From contig DXQT01000005.1 in the NCBI GenBank assembly GCA_019411365.1, positions 1 to 64,000 on the forward strand: a stretch of DNA of 64,000 nucleotides, in the 5' to 3' direction. Positions within the stretch are counted from its first letter, which is position 1, and each line of letters opens with the position of its first letter. Positions 36,970 to 45,341 of this stretch are shown here, in pieces. A program made the position numbers and the translations under genes. A model generated the notes under the pieces. It had not been told where the DNA came from, made no database searches, and worked only from the letters and a program-made list of their open reading frames with translations. The DNA comes from Roseburia sp. (lineage in GTDB: Bacteria > Bacillota_A > Clostridia > Lachnospirales > Lachnospiraceae).

Positions 36970-37033
36970 ATCCCCTTAGTTAGTATATACATCAACAGTG
37001 AAAACCCCGAAGGTGACTTCGGGGTTTTTGCTG
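36970..37033 (+). repeat. Right attachment repeat (attR), 64 bp
   Basis: Identical to 26938-27001. It carries a second copy of the terminator (37003-37029), which now ends transcription from the element and lies just 6 bases beyond the stop of the convergent gene at 37040. Confidence 0.92.
37003..37029 (+). terminator. Terminator inside attR
   Basis: Same hairpin as at 26971-26997, AACCCCGAAG/CTTCGGGGTT plus TTTTT. It lies between convergent genes. Confidence 0.85.
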
Positions 37034-37039
37034 AAAAAT

Positions 37040-38368
37040 CTAAAAATCTTCATCGTCCGTCCACATGTCAGGTGACATGCAGGCGCGGAAATATTCGATA
37101 GGCTTTTCACTGTATGCAGCACATAGGAAAAGCCAGTCATAGGGATTGGCAGCGAAAAGTTCTTCATAACCGCATTTTACCAGACATGCATTGGCTTCAT
37201 CGATATAAGTTTCTGTCAGTTCAGATTTTGTCAGTTCAGTATATCCGACACTTAGTTTTACATTCAGCCAGAAACGGTAAAAATCAAGCAGCACTATCAT
37301 TTTCCGAATCGAATCATAGGAAGTCGAGACAGATGATTTTTCTTCCGACAGAATATCCGACATTGTTTTTTTGCTCGGAAAGTTATTTCTTACAATATAA
37401 GGAATATTTGGATTTTTGTTCATTCCAGAGTGTGTATACACCAGGCGGTCCAAAATAAAACTGTTATTGTAAAGATTTCTGTTGCCGATAAAATCGAGAA
37501 TATATTCATAATCACGATCAGAAGGGTTCGTGCTGTAAGACTGTGCGTCATATAAAATTTCGCGCACCAGCAGGCTGCAATTCTGATACTTATGAATATC
37601 AATGGAAATTCTGCCGGAGATCATATTTCTGTTACGGGACATTGCATAGAGTGTGGTTCGAAGTTCGTTGACAGCATCATCACTTTCTTTTGAACCGATG
37701 AGCTGGGAAATCAGGTCATGCAGCGTATGAAGAGCACTTTTGTTCCAGTGACAGAAATCTGCTTTATTTGCAATTAAAAAATCTATTAGTTCATCGGCAG
37801 ATTCCATTGCAGCAATCGTATTCTGTACATAACTGGTATAATAAGTATCGATGTCATCCGAAACTGGTAAAGTAACGGGTGCTGCGTCAATTTTCTGAAT
37901 TATTTCCTGAGCTTTTTGATAAGAAAGTTGATGTAAAAAAGAATAATAATAGACTGCTTCACGGATGTTGTGGCAGTTAAAAGCACGGTCATAATAGACA
38001 TGCTGAAAAAACCAGACAGTTTCCTCATAGGTTAGCTGCATGGCAAAACACAGTTCATATATTTTAGGGCGGCTTCCTGCCTCTACTTTTGGGCGGTGAT
38101 TTCCGGTAAACCAGGACATCACTGTTGCACGGCTGATTGTAGAACCGATATCTTTCAGTTTAGAGAAAAGATAATCAGCCATTTCAGCATTGTCTGAAAA
38201 GTCTACAGGAGCGTTCTTTTTTTGCAGAAGTTCGGTCAGACCTTGTCCGAAAGAGCGGAAATGAGTCGGATCTTTTAAATATTCAACTGCCTGATCGACA
38301 TTGTCTATCGAAGAATAATTCTGGATACTGCTCTGATTATAAAGTGTATAGTCTGATTTCATTTTCAT
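37040..38368 (-). CDS. Large HTH-like protein divergent from the kinase-STAND gene
   Basis: A 442-residue soluble protein. Residues about 70-100 contain STISRATVMSWFTGNHRPK, which reads like an XRE-type helix-turn-helix followed by a basic recognition arm; the rest is helical and Tyr/Asn-rich with no known domain. ATG 38485 also opens the frame but covers the promoter region; ATG 38368 is taken although its ribosome site is weak, with ATG 38362 as alternative. It shares a 193-base promoter region with the divergent kinase-STAND gene, so it may regulate or act with it. Just outside the attR of the element. Confidence 0.65.
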   Translation of the reverse strand: MKMKSDYTLYNQSSIQNYSSIDNVDQAVEYLKDPTHFRSFGQGLTELLQKKNAPVDFSDNAEMADYLFSKLKDIGSTISRATVMSWFTGNHRPKVEAGSRPKIYELCFAMQLTYEETVWFFQHVYYDRAFNCHNIREAVYYYSFLHQLSYQKAQEIIQKIDAAPVTLPVSDDIDTYYTSYVQNTIAAMESADELIDFLIANKADFCHWNKSALHTLHDLISQLIGSKESDDAVNELRTTLYAMSRNRNMISGRISIDIHKYQNCSLLVREILYDAQSYSTNPSDRDYEYILDFIGNRNLYNNSFILDRLVYTHSGMNKNPNIPYIVRNNFPSKKTMSDILSEEKSSVSTSYDSIRKMIVLLDFYRFWLNVKLSVGYTELTKSELTETYIDEANACLVKCGYEELFAANPYDWLFLCAAYSEKPIEYFRACMSPDMWTDDEDF

Positions 38369-38561
38369 TCTCGTTTCTTTTTCATGATAAAAATACTCTG
38401 TTAAATGCAGATATGTTCTGCTAAGATTATAGCTGAAACCGATAAATTTTTCTACAAAAAATACAATTACAAACTTGCAGAGCAATATCGTTATAATAAA
38501 CGGGAAACAGTTAATCTGATAGTTACAGAGAAATTATTTTTTATAATCAATGAGGATAAAA

Positions 38562-41500
38562 ATGCGGGATATGAGAATTGCATTGTGCAATGGATATGAA
38601 ATGAAAATTTCAGAAAACCGGAAAATCCGGATTGCAGACGAAGCAGGGAGAGGAGCCGGATGTATTGTATATGATGCCATTTACTGGGATCAGATGCAGA
38701 TAAAACACAAAATAAGAGTCCGGGAGTGTTATCCGGCATACATCCAACTGACCAGAGCTGCTACCGGAGAGCTGGGGCCTTCTGGAAATCCAGAAAAATT
38801 TGAAAAAGCGAAAAACCGCTTTACAGATGCGTATAAAAGAAATACGGATATCAGAAATACGTTAGGGCTGACGAACTCTACCGTCAATGCGGTCGATGTG
38901 ATTTCCTGTAATCACACAGTTTATATCCTGCTGCCAATGGATGAAGGAATTGATTACAGGTATTATGAGGATCAGTCATTGCAGGAACTTTTCCGGCATA
39001 TGAAAAGTCTTGCGCAGATTATTCTGAAATATCATCAGAAGGGATATCTTCATCTGGATATAAAGCCGGAAAATGTGCTGATTTTACCGGAAACACCGGA
39101 GCATGTGATTCTATTTGATTTTGATTCCGTAACTGCAATCGGGGAATTACAGAAAAATGCAGGAATCCCTTATTCGGATGGATTTTCTGCGCCGGAACAG
39201 ATGCAGGGAAAAATCAAAAAAATAGGATTTCATTCCGATGTATATTCCATTGGTGCTATGCTGTTTTTTAAACTTTTTGTAAGAAAACCGTGTGAGGCTG
39301 ACTGCAGAATCGCGAGCAGCTATTCATTTGAAAAAATGCGGTATGGAAGCGAAAAATATCAGCCGAAGCTTTATAAAATGTTAGATTTATTTTTGAAAAA
39401 GACATTGTCTATTGCGACGGCACCGAGATGGCATGAGATGCAGAAGGTAATCGATGCGCTTGACGAACTGATAAAGTTAGCAGACATCAATGATGTATAT
39501 CTGCTGGATTCATTCCAGTATAATTCTGCCTGTTTTGTTGGAAGGCAGGATGATTTAGAAGAAATCAACGAGCTTCTTGCAAAGAATCAGCTTGTATTCC
39601 TTTCCGGAATTGGAGGAATTGGCAAGACAGAACTTGCAAAACAGTATGCATACCGGCACCGGGCGCAGTATGATACCGTTGTTTTCGCAGTATATGAGAA
39701 AAATATAGAGTCACTTGTGCGGGATGAAATTGGAATCAACCAGATCAGCCGTGAAGAAGATGAGACAGAGCGGGATTATTTTAAAAGAAAGATCGAAGTT
39801 TTAAAACAGGCTGCAACGCCAAAAGATCTGATTATTATTGATAATTTTGACGTAGATGCAGATGAAGATTTAGAAACCCTGTTCGCCTGTCCCTGTAAAT
39901 TTATCATTACGACAAGAAAAGATTTCAGAGATTATAATTATGAGCAGATCAATGTTGACCGGATCAAAGATATTCAGGAAATCTTAAATCTGTTTTATAC
40001 TTATACTTCCATTCCTTATACGGAAAAAGAAGTCGAAGCAGTCCGGCAGTTAATCGAATATGTGGAACATCATACGATGACCGTGGAACTGATTGCAAAA
40101 TATCTGAGAAACACAGAGATTTCTCCGGAAATACTCTATCAGAAATTTTTGGAAAAAGACGGAGTTACGAACACACAAGAAGTCCAAATCAGACAGAGAA
40201 AAGACAGGAAACTCCGCTCTGAGAGTGTAAACAGCCATTTAAAGATTCTGTTTGATATTTCCGGGTTTGATGTCATAGAAAGAGAAATTATTGCAAGCCT
40301 TTCCCTGTTTGATGGAATCCGTATTAGCCGGTCACAATTTGAAATATTATTATGTGGAATCAAAGAAACCGCAGAAAAACTCGACGGTTTTATTCAAAAT
40401 GGCTGGGTTATATGGAACAAAGTTACCGGAAAAATATCGCTGCACCAGGTGATACAGGATCTGATTTACCATGAATTAGTGCCTGATGCGGATAATTGCA
40501 GACACATTGTTGCCGGGATGAATGAATATCTGTCAGTAGAGCCGGAAGTTTATGCACAACATGATATCCGGGAGAAAATGGCTGCGATTTTTATAAAACG
40601 CCTTACCGGAAATAACATGTCTTATGCATGGCTTTGCTTTAGAGCAGGAGATGAGGAAAAACTTCAAGAGGCAGAAAAAATCTGTCTCGGGCAAGGAGAT
40701 ACAGAGGCGTATGATCTGTTGCAAAGGATTGAGAGGAAACGGATCAAAATGGTGAATGACAGTATTGAAATTGACTGGTCTGCCACAGATTATCCGGAAA
40801 GTGCAATGCAAAAGTTAGATGAGATGGCCGGACATCTGGATAGTGCAGCAGCATATTGCAGAAAAAGTTCAGAAAATCCGGATTATCTGGTAAGGGAATA
40901 TTTTGAAATGGCAAGTGAGACTTCCGACATGTTAGATGACCGTGTGGAATGGTGTGCGGCAGATGTACCGATTCCACAGATGGAAAATCTTTATGAAAAA
41001 ATCAGTCAATTATTTGATCTGGTAATGGAACAAATGCCATTGACTTCCTATATGCCAAAGGAAAAAGAAAAAGCATATCAAAAAATAAGAGATTATTATT
41101 CGAAAGATCCTGGTCTGACTTACCGGGGAGAATTTCGCCTGAATCTGAAAAAAGGCTACCAGTATCAGGAACTTTTAAACCAGTTAAGAGAAGATACATC
41201 TTTCCATGAAATTGATGATGGAAACAATATGTCTTATGCAGAACTGGCAGAAGAATATGAAAATAACGGAAAAGAGCAGGAAGCGATCGCGTGTTATCAG
41301 AAAGTATACGAGGAAGATTTTGCGACGATGGAAGGAATATGTATTCCGGAAAGCCGGGAATATGCAGCGAAAAGTATTGCAGAAATTTACCGGAAAAAAG
41401 GTGATATAGATTCTGCCATTCAGACATTAGAAGGAGCTTTTTCTGATACAGAATCGGAAGATATCTGCATAGAGCTGATTGGAATATTAAAAGAACACCA

Positions 41501-42785
41501 GAAATTGCAAAAAGCCAGACAGTATGCCATTCAATTAAAGCAAAGGATGGATCCTGCACCGGAAAATGCGTATGATACCGGATATATGCTTGCTGCCTGC
41601 TATTTTCTGTATTCCATTGAAGAGAATAAGACAGAAAAAACGCAGTTGTGGAAAGAATGTCTGAAATATTATAAGATGCTTGGAACAAATGAAATTGAGG
41701 AACATTGCGGTGATTTTCTTGTGGAATATATACAGAAAGAAACCTCTTCCATGGAGGAGGTTTTATCTGTAATAGACAGAGTCCGTGAATATGGAAAAAA
41801 TAATATCAGAAAAACAATTCTCTGGAATGTCATAAAAAAATATGAGGGAAAGAACCATTTTGAAAAGAATCAGATCATCTGCCTGATAAGGCTGGCGGAA
41901 CTTTCGAAGGAATATCGTTGCAAAAATATAAAGGAAGGGTTAGAGCTATGCAACCAGGCACAGGATATATACAATAAATACGATCTGAATGATGCGTTTC
42001 TTCAAAGCCTTATTTATAAAACAAGGGAAGAGCTTATGAATGAGGGGAATTTTGATTATGAGCAGATCACGCAGATCAGGAAAATGTGTAACTACAGACT
42101 GTTAGCAGAAAAACAGATCGCGCAAAAAAAATATACACCGGAAGAACAGATTGAGATATGGAAGGAGGCTGCAAATCAGTATAGCTATATAGAAGATGGA
42201 GAAAAGGAAGAAGAGTGTCTTAAAGAAGCAATCAAAATAGCAGAAAAAACATGGGAAAAGATAGAAGCCAGCGAGTTCTGGACGGACTATTCGAGCATGC
42301 AGCATGATCTTGTCACATTAGAGATTGATAATGGAAAATTAGAGACAGCAGAACAGAATCTTGCGCTGTTGTACGATAAGACAGCTGCGCATATTTTAGA
42401 AAAAAATGTCAAAGAGGATACAACGGATCACTATTGGGATATAGATTATATTGCATTTAAATATGAGGATATAGCAAATATAAATGAAACAATCCGGATA
42501 TATTTAGCAGCCTTGTATATCCTGCTTGAAAAAAAAACAGATTCCAAAATCCTGACAGACAGGCAAGACGGGATCGGACAGTTGTGCGTGGTACTGCAGC
42601 AGTTATTGGAAAAAGAATACGATTCAGATGTAACCAATTCGATCATAGAAGCGAAAAGGCATTTGCAGGAATTTTTGGAGGATACGGCTTATGACCAGGA
42701 GAGAGTTTTGCTTTTGCTGCAAAAAATAGCAGAAAAGTATCAGTATAAGGATTTTGAATTTAAACATGACATAAGGCAAAAATAA
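38562..42785 (+). CDS. Ser/Thr kinase-STAND NTPase-helical repeat protein
   Basis: A 1407-residue multidomain protein. Kinase domain about 10-300: glycine loop AGRGAGCIVYDA (about 28-39), HLDIKPENV catalytic loop (D166, N171), DFD in place of DFG (about 186-188) and SAPEQM (about 209). The VAIK-type position reads IRVRECYP, so the ATP-anchoring Lys appears to be Arg. A STAND/NB-ARC module follows: FVGRQDDL, Walker A GIGGIGKT (about 349-356), Walker B LIIIDNFD (about 423-430) and FIITTR. The last 700 residues are TPR-like helices. ATG 38562 has GAGG at six bases (38550 rejected). Role unknown; STAND proteins of this build sense a ligand and act in signalling or defence. Confidence 0.85.
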   Translation: MRDMRIALCNGYEMKISENRKIRIADEAGRGAGCIVYDAIYWDQMQIKHKIRVRECYPAYIQLTRAATGELGPSGNPEKFEKAKNRFTDAYKRNTDIRNTLGLTNSTVNAVDVISCNHTVYILLPMDEGIDYRYYEDQSLQELFRHMKSLAQIILKYHQKGYLHLDIKPENVLILPETPEHVILFDFDSVTAIGELQKNAGIPYSDGFSAPEQMQGKIKKIGFHSDVYSIGAMLFFKLFVRKPCEADCRIASSYSFEKMRYGSEKYQPKLYKMLDLFLKKTLSIATAPRWHEMQKVIDALDELIKLADINDVYLLDSFQYNSACFVGRQDDLEEINELLAKNQLVFLSGIGGIGKTELAKQYAYRHRAQYDTVVFAVYEKNIESLVRDEIGINQISREEDETERDYFKRKIEVLKQAATPKDLIIIDNFDVDADEDLETLFACPCKFIITTRKDFRDYNYEQINVDRIKDIQEILNLFYTYTSIPYTEKEVEAVRQLIEYVEHHTMTVELIAKYLRNTEISPEILYQKFLEKDGVTNTQEVQIRQRKDRKLRSESVNSHLKILFDISGFDVIEREIIASLSLFDGIRISRSQFEILLCGIKETAEKLDGFIQNGWVIWNKVTGKISLHQVIQDLIYHELVPDADNCRHIVAGMNEYLSVEPEVYAQHDIREKMAAIFIKRLTGNNMSYAWLCFRAGDEEKLQEAEKICLGQGDTEAYDLLQRIERKRIKMVNDSIEIDWSATDYPESAMQKLDEMAGHLDSAAAYCRKSSENPDYLVREYFEMASETSDMLDDRVEWCAADVPIPQMENLYEKISQLFDLVMEQMPLTSYMPKEKEKAYQKIRDYYSKDPGLTYRGEFRLNLKKGYQYQELLNQLREDTSFHEIDDGNNMSYAELAEEYENNGKEQEAIACYQKVYEEDFATMEGICIPESREYAAKSIAEIYRKKGDIDSAIQTLEGAFSDTESEDICIELIGILKEHQKLQKARQYAIQLKQRMDPAPENAYDTGYMLAACYFLYSIEENKTEKTQLWKECLKYYKMLGTNEIEEHCGDFLVEYIQKETSSMEEVLSVIDRVREYGKNNIRKTILWNVIKKYEGKNHFEKNQIICLIRLAELSKEYRCKNIKEGLELCNQAQDIYNKYDLNDAFLQSLIYKTREELMNEGNFDYEQITQIRKMCNYRLLAEKQIAQKKYTPEEQIEIWKEAANQYSYIEDGEKEEECLKEAIKIAEKTWEKIEASEFWTDYSSMQHDLVTLEIDNGKLETAEQNLALLYDKTAAHILEKNVKEDTTDHYWDIDYIAFKYEDIANINETIRIYLAALYILLEKKTDSKILTDRQDGIGQLCVVLQQLLEKEYDSDVTNSIIEAKRHLQEFLEDTAYDQERVLLLLQKIAEKYQYKDFEFKHDIRQK

Positions 42786-42822
42786 AAACTGCCACATCGG
42801 ACAACCCGGTGTGGCAGTTTTT
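42784..42822 (+). terminator. Terminator after the kinase-STAND gene
   Basis: AAAAACTGCCACA (42784-42796) pairs with TGTGGCAGTTTTT (42810-42822), overlapping the stop codon region. Confidence 0.9.
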
Positions 42823-42910
42823 TAATCACTCTTACAAGTAAAAATAGCCGGTTTGGTAAAATGAGCCTGTAAACAAAAACAAGTCTTTAAGAAAAGAGAG
42901 GGCATACGTC

Positions 42911-43099
42911 ATGGAAACAGTTCTTTTAATCATTTATGCGGCAGCATCCTACTGGGCAACAAACAAGGTATTGTATGAGGGAAAAGTTGTATTTTACTCT
43001 TCCGCTTATGTGCATTACATGAAAAAATTTTTAATAGGAATGATGTTTGGCTGGATACTGATTCCGATTGCGATTTTAAAATGCATTTTTTTCAAATAG
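42911..43099 (+). CDS. Small membrane protein
   Basis: A 62-residue protein with a hydrophobic N-terminal segment (about 3-16) and a second, stronger one at about 41-59, ending in a Lys. The loop between is Tyr/Lys-rich. No family recognised. A ribosome site GAGAGGGC precedes the ATG. It stands alone between the kinase-STAND terminator and the next small gene. Confidence 0.6.
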   Translation: METVLLIIYAAASYWATNKVLYEGKVVFYSSAYVHYMKKFLIGMMFGWILIPIAILKCIFFK

Positions 43100-43158
43100 A
43101 TTCGGGATTGGGAATAAGAGCAATCGCAAGATAACAGAAAAGAAGGAGTAAACAGATT

Positions 43159-43530
43159 ATGAAGCAGACAATCGAAGATAAACTGGTGAGTAAGGTAAGC
43201 AAAGGAAAATTAAATACAATCCACGTAAGCCGTGAAGAGATGGCGGATCTGGTAGATCAGCATTTTATACAAAATGCGGAGACAGAAGAAGAGTACAAAC
43301 AGATCTGGAAAGTCATAAAAAGAGGAATCCTTTTTGATAAAATGATTTATACAAAAGATGGAAACTATCAGATGCGCTCCTGTTCCAGACAGGGCGGACA
43401 CAGCCTGAGAAGAAACATATGGATCTATGATAAGGCGGCAGACACCTTTTATCAGTACGATTACTGGACTGGATTTTATGGAAAATTCAAAAAAATGGTG
43501 CGCAGCAGGATGCAGGAAAAACAGAAATAA
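43159..43530 (+). CDS. Conserved hypothetical basic protein
   Basis: A 123-residue soluble basic protein, helical first half (REEMADLVDQHFIQNAETEEEYKQI) and a Tyr/Trp-rich second half (YDKAADTFYQYDYWTGFYG). No metal site or membrane segment. AAGGAG lies about 11 bases before the ATG. I do not recognise the family. It may be cotranscribed with the small membrane protein upstream. Confidence 0.6.
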   Translation: MKQTIEDKLVSKVSKGKLNTIHVSREEMADLVDQHFIQNAETEEEYKQIWKVIKRGILFDKMIYTKDGNYQMRSCSRQGGHSLRRNIWIYDKAADTFYQYDYWTGFYGKFKKMVRSRMQEKQK

Positions 43531-43712
43531 TAAAAATAATAAAAATAGCGATACCCCAGGTTACAGTAGTGGCAGTTTGAACCCGTTACGGTTTAAACTG
43601 CTTTACCTGAAAGTGCAATTTACAAGTAAAAATTGCAATGTAATCTATAACTGTAATTTGCAATGCAAACCCAATATAATGAAAGAAATATTTTACATGC
43701 GAGGTGATATGC

Positions 43713-43988
43713 TTGGAAAGTATGACGGAAGTTACTTCGGAAGATCTGGCTGGAGTATATAAGGATCTGGCTGAAACGGTTGGCGTTGAAAATGCTTATA
43801 AAATATATAGTCATTTTAAAGGATTACAGTTAATGTTTCCGCTAAAGTTTTATTCGAAGACGTACATAATGCAGCAAATCTGTTCCGAGTATAATGGGAA
43901 AAATGTACATGCCCTGGCAAGAAAATACGGGTATTCAGAGAGCAGGGTGAGGCAGATATTGAGGGAAGCAAAAGATGAGATTGTATAA
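43713..43988 (+). CDS. Mor-family transcription activator-like protein (second copy)
   Basis: About 91 residues, same build as the element protein at 28694: VYKDLAETVGVENAYKIYSHFKG (helical part) and NVHALARKYGYSESRVRQIL (helix-turn-helix). The start is uncertain: GAGGTGAT (43701-43708) is a strong anti-SD match, well placed for TTG 43713; GTG 43704 and ATG 43722 are alternatives. It begins the DUF697 cluster and may control it. It suggests that this cluster derives from an element related to the one at 27-37 kb. Confidence 0.72.
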   Translation: MESMTEVTSEDLAGVYKDLAETVGVENAYKIYSHFKGLQLMFPLKFYSKTYIMQQICSEYNGKNVHALARKYGYSESRVRQILREAKDEIV

Positions 43989-44030
43989 AATTTTAGATTT
44001 TATATAAGGCAAAACGAGGGAGGAAGAAAT

Positions 44031-44492
44031 ATGAGCAAATCAAAAGTGAACATGCCAAAAGAATTGAAAAGGAAATGCAATATAATCATTCATTCAGCGA
44101 CTGGTGCATCGGCAGTGGCAGGACTTATACCGATACCAATGTCTGATGCAATACCTATCACAGTAGCACAGATAGGTATGATTATAAAAATAGGTGACTT
44201 ATTCGATATCTCTTTGTCAGAAGCAGCGGCAAAATCAATTGCTGGAGTTGCATTAACACAACAAGCGGGACGTTCCGTTGCTTCAGGATTGTTAAAAATG
44301 ATTCCGGGAGTTGGCACGTTAATAGGTGGAATTATAAGTGGATCTACGGCTGCGGCATTAACGGAATTTTTAGGATGGGTAGTAGCTGATGACTTTTTCA
44401 GAATGTCACAAGGTGAAGATCCGGAAAATATTGTAGAAGTTGCCAGTGAGTTAAAAGGTTCATTTCAAGATGTAAGATTTAAAAAAGAATGA
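44031..44492 (+). CDS. DUF697 domain membrane protein
   Basis: A 153-residue protein with the DUF697 pattern: IIHSATGASAVAGLIPIPMSD near residues 20-40, then ITVAQIGMIIKIGDLFDISLS and a Gly-rich hydrophobic helix GVGTLIGGIISGSTAAALTEFLG (about 90-115). DUF697 is usually fused to or near GTPases (YcjF, Era-like) and associates with the membrane. Here it stands alone without a GTPase. GAGGGAGG lies before the start. First member of a four-gene run of small genes. Confidence 0.78.
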   Translation: MSKSKVNMPKELKRKCNIIIHSATGASAVAGLIPIPMSDAIPITVAQIGMIIKIGDLFDISLSEAAAKSIAGVALTQQAGRSVASGLLKMIPGVGTLIGGIISGSTAAALTEFLGWVVADDFFRMSQGEDPENIVEVASELKGSFQDVRFKKE

Positions 44493-44511
44493 AGTAAGGG
44501 AAAGGTGTAAT

Positions 44512-44682
44512 ATGGCTGATAAAAAAACGAGAAAAACAAGAAGTGACTGTACGGTAGGTACATTTGAAAAGAAACATGGACTTCCGCCGGGAACTTTTCG
44601 TAATAGTAATGGACGGGATACCAGATCCGATAAAAGGATAGGAACAATCCGCAAAGAACATAGTGAAAATAAAAAGGGATAG
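44512..44682 (+). CDS. Basic mini-protein, 56 aa
   Basis: A 56-residue Lys/Arg-rich protein (MADKKTRKTRSDCTVGTFEK start, KHGLPPGTFRNSNGRDTRSD middle), likely unstructured or nucleic-acid/membrane-binding. It starts 20 bases after the DUF697 stop with AAAGG six bases upstream of ATG. Its GLPPGTFRN segment looks specific rather than random, so it is probably a true gene, but I do not recognise a family. Confidence 0.6.
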   Translation: MADKKTRKTRSDCTVGTFEKKHGLPPGTFRNSNGRDTRSDKRIGTIRKEHSENKKG

Positions 44683-44719
44683 GTGTAATAAAAATATACT
44701 TTATGGGAGATGGAAAATT

Positions 44720-45100
44720 ATGTTTGGAAAAAAGAAAAATAGTATCAATAAAGTTGTGGTCAGTTCAAAAGAAGAATTAAAGACAGCAATTAAACGTAAG
44801 GAGCCATATATTGAAGTTCAGGGGGATCTGGCAAAGAAGATGAAATGGATGGGGAAACTTTCATCGGTAAAAATCGCTGCCATCATAGCATTACTAACAT
44901 CGTTAGCAGCAGTGCCGGGAGGTGGCGTATTAACTGTTAGTGCATTAACTGCAGGAGGAGTTGTAGAGGCAGCAGAAGCTAATGTCGCAATTTATGTAAT
45001 AAGTATATTAGGAATAGCTACCATTATTGGAATATTTAGAGGATATAATGTAGAAGTTGAAACAGGTAAAGTGTCGCTTAGACTTAAGGCAGGAGCCTAA
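44720..45100 (+). CDS. Small membrane protein of the DUF697 cluster
   Basis: A 126-residue protein: polar basic N terminus (FGKKKNSINKVVVSSKEELKTAIKRKE), IEVQGDLAKKMKW, then two hydrophobic stretches at about 53-75 and 90-108 and a C-terminal beta-like tail EVETGKVSLRLKAGA. The frame opens at 44663 but ATG 44720 after GGAG is preferred. The Gly/Ala-rich first hydrophobic stretch (VPGGGVLTVSALTAGGVV) recalls that of DUF697, so both may act in the same membrane complex. Confidence 0.6.
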   Translation: MFGKKKNSINKVVVSSKEELKTAIKRKEPYIEVQGDLAKKMKWMGKLSSVKIAAIIALLTSLAAVPGGGVLTVSALTAGGVVEAAEANVAIYVISILGIATIIGIFRGYNVEVETGKVSLRLKAGA

Positions 45101-45116
45101 TAGAAAAGGGAAAAAG

Positions 45117-45281
45117 ATGAAACAAGGTAAAATAATTCAGGAACCTGAATATTTCAGAAACAGATGCCCATTTTGTTATGAGAAATTGGGAATGAAAGCG
45201 ACCTGGAAACGAAAAATAAAAAAGGTTTGTTATTGTCCTAATTGCCACAAAAAAATAGACGAAAGGTTTTTAGTTTACTAA
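45117..45281 (+). CDS. Zinc-ribbon mini-protein, 54 aa
   Basis: ATG 45117 follows AAAAGGG by six bases; the frame opens earlier at 45057 but overlaps the previous gene. Two CxxC pairs (NRCPFCYEK near 15-18 and CYCPNCHKK near 39-42) form a classic zinc ribbon in 54 residues with many Lys between. Last gene of the cluster, directly before a strong terminator. Similar small zinc ribbons occur in the 10-kb element. Confidence 0.7.
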   Translation: MKQGKIIQEPEYFRNRCPFCYEKLGMKATWKRKIKKVCYCPNCHKKIDERFLVY

Positions 45282-45330
45282 ACAGAAAAATACCGGAGTT
45301 CCATGAAAAGGAGCCCCGGTATTTTTCTGT
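45282..45330. terminator. Bidirectional terminator
   Basis: AGAAAAATACCGG pairs with CCGGTATTTTTCT around a 19-base loop that itself holds GTTCC/GGAGC pairing. It separates the zinc-ribbon gene from the convergent PBP gene. Confidence 0.9.
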
Positions 45331-45341
45331 TTTATGAGTGA

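Larger units (their letters stand above)
26938..37033. mobile_element. Integrative element of 10.0 kb in the amtB terminator
   Basis: Bounded by a perfect 64-bp direct repeat. Contents: HTH protein, DUF5688, Mor-like activator, run of tiny proteins, serine recombinase, zinc-finger protein, P4/D5-type helicase, probable Xis, tyrosine integrase and a toxin-antitoxin pair. Tandem 12-bp repeats (GTCTGGGAATTT) near both ends look like integrase arm sites. No capsid, portal, terminase, relaxase or conjugation gene is visible, so it is an element needing help to move, or a satellite. Confidence 0.88.

Noticed and set aside
26938..37033. Complete prophage or conjugative element
   Set aside because: No capsid, portal, terminase, tail, lysis, relaxase or type IV secretion genes are visible; only integration, replication and regulatory genes.
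41002..41688. 228-codon minus-strand frame within the kinase-STAND gene
   Set aside because: Antisense shadow of the helical repeat region; composition (many Leu, Ser, Phe, His) is typical of such shadows.
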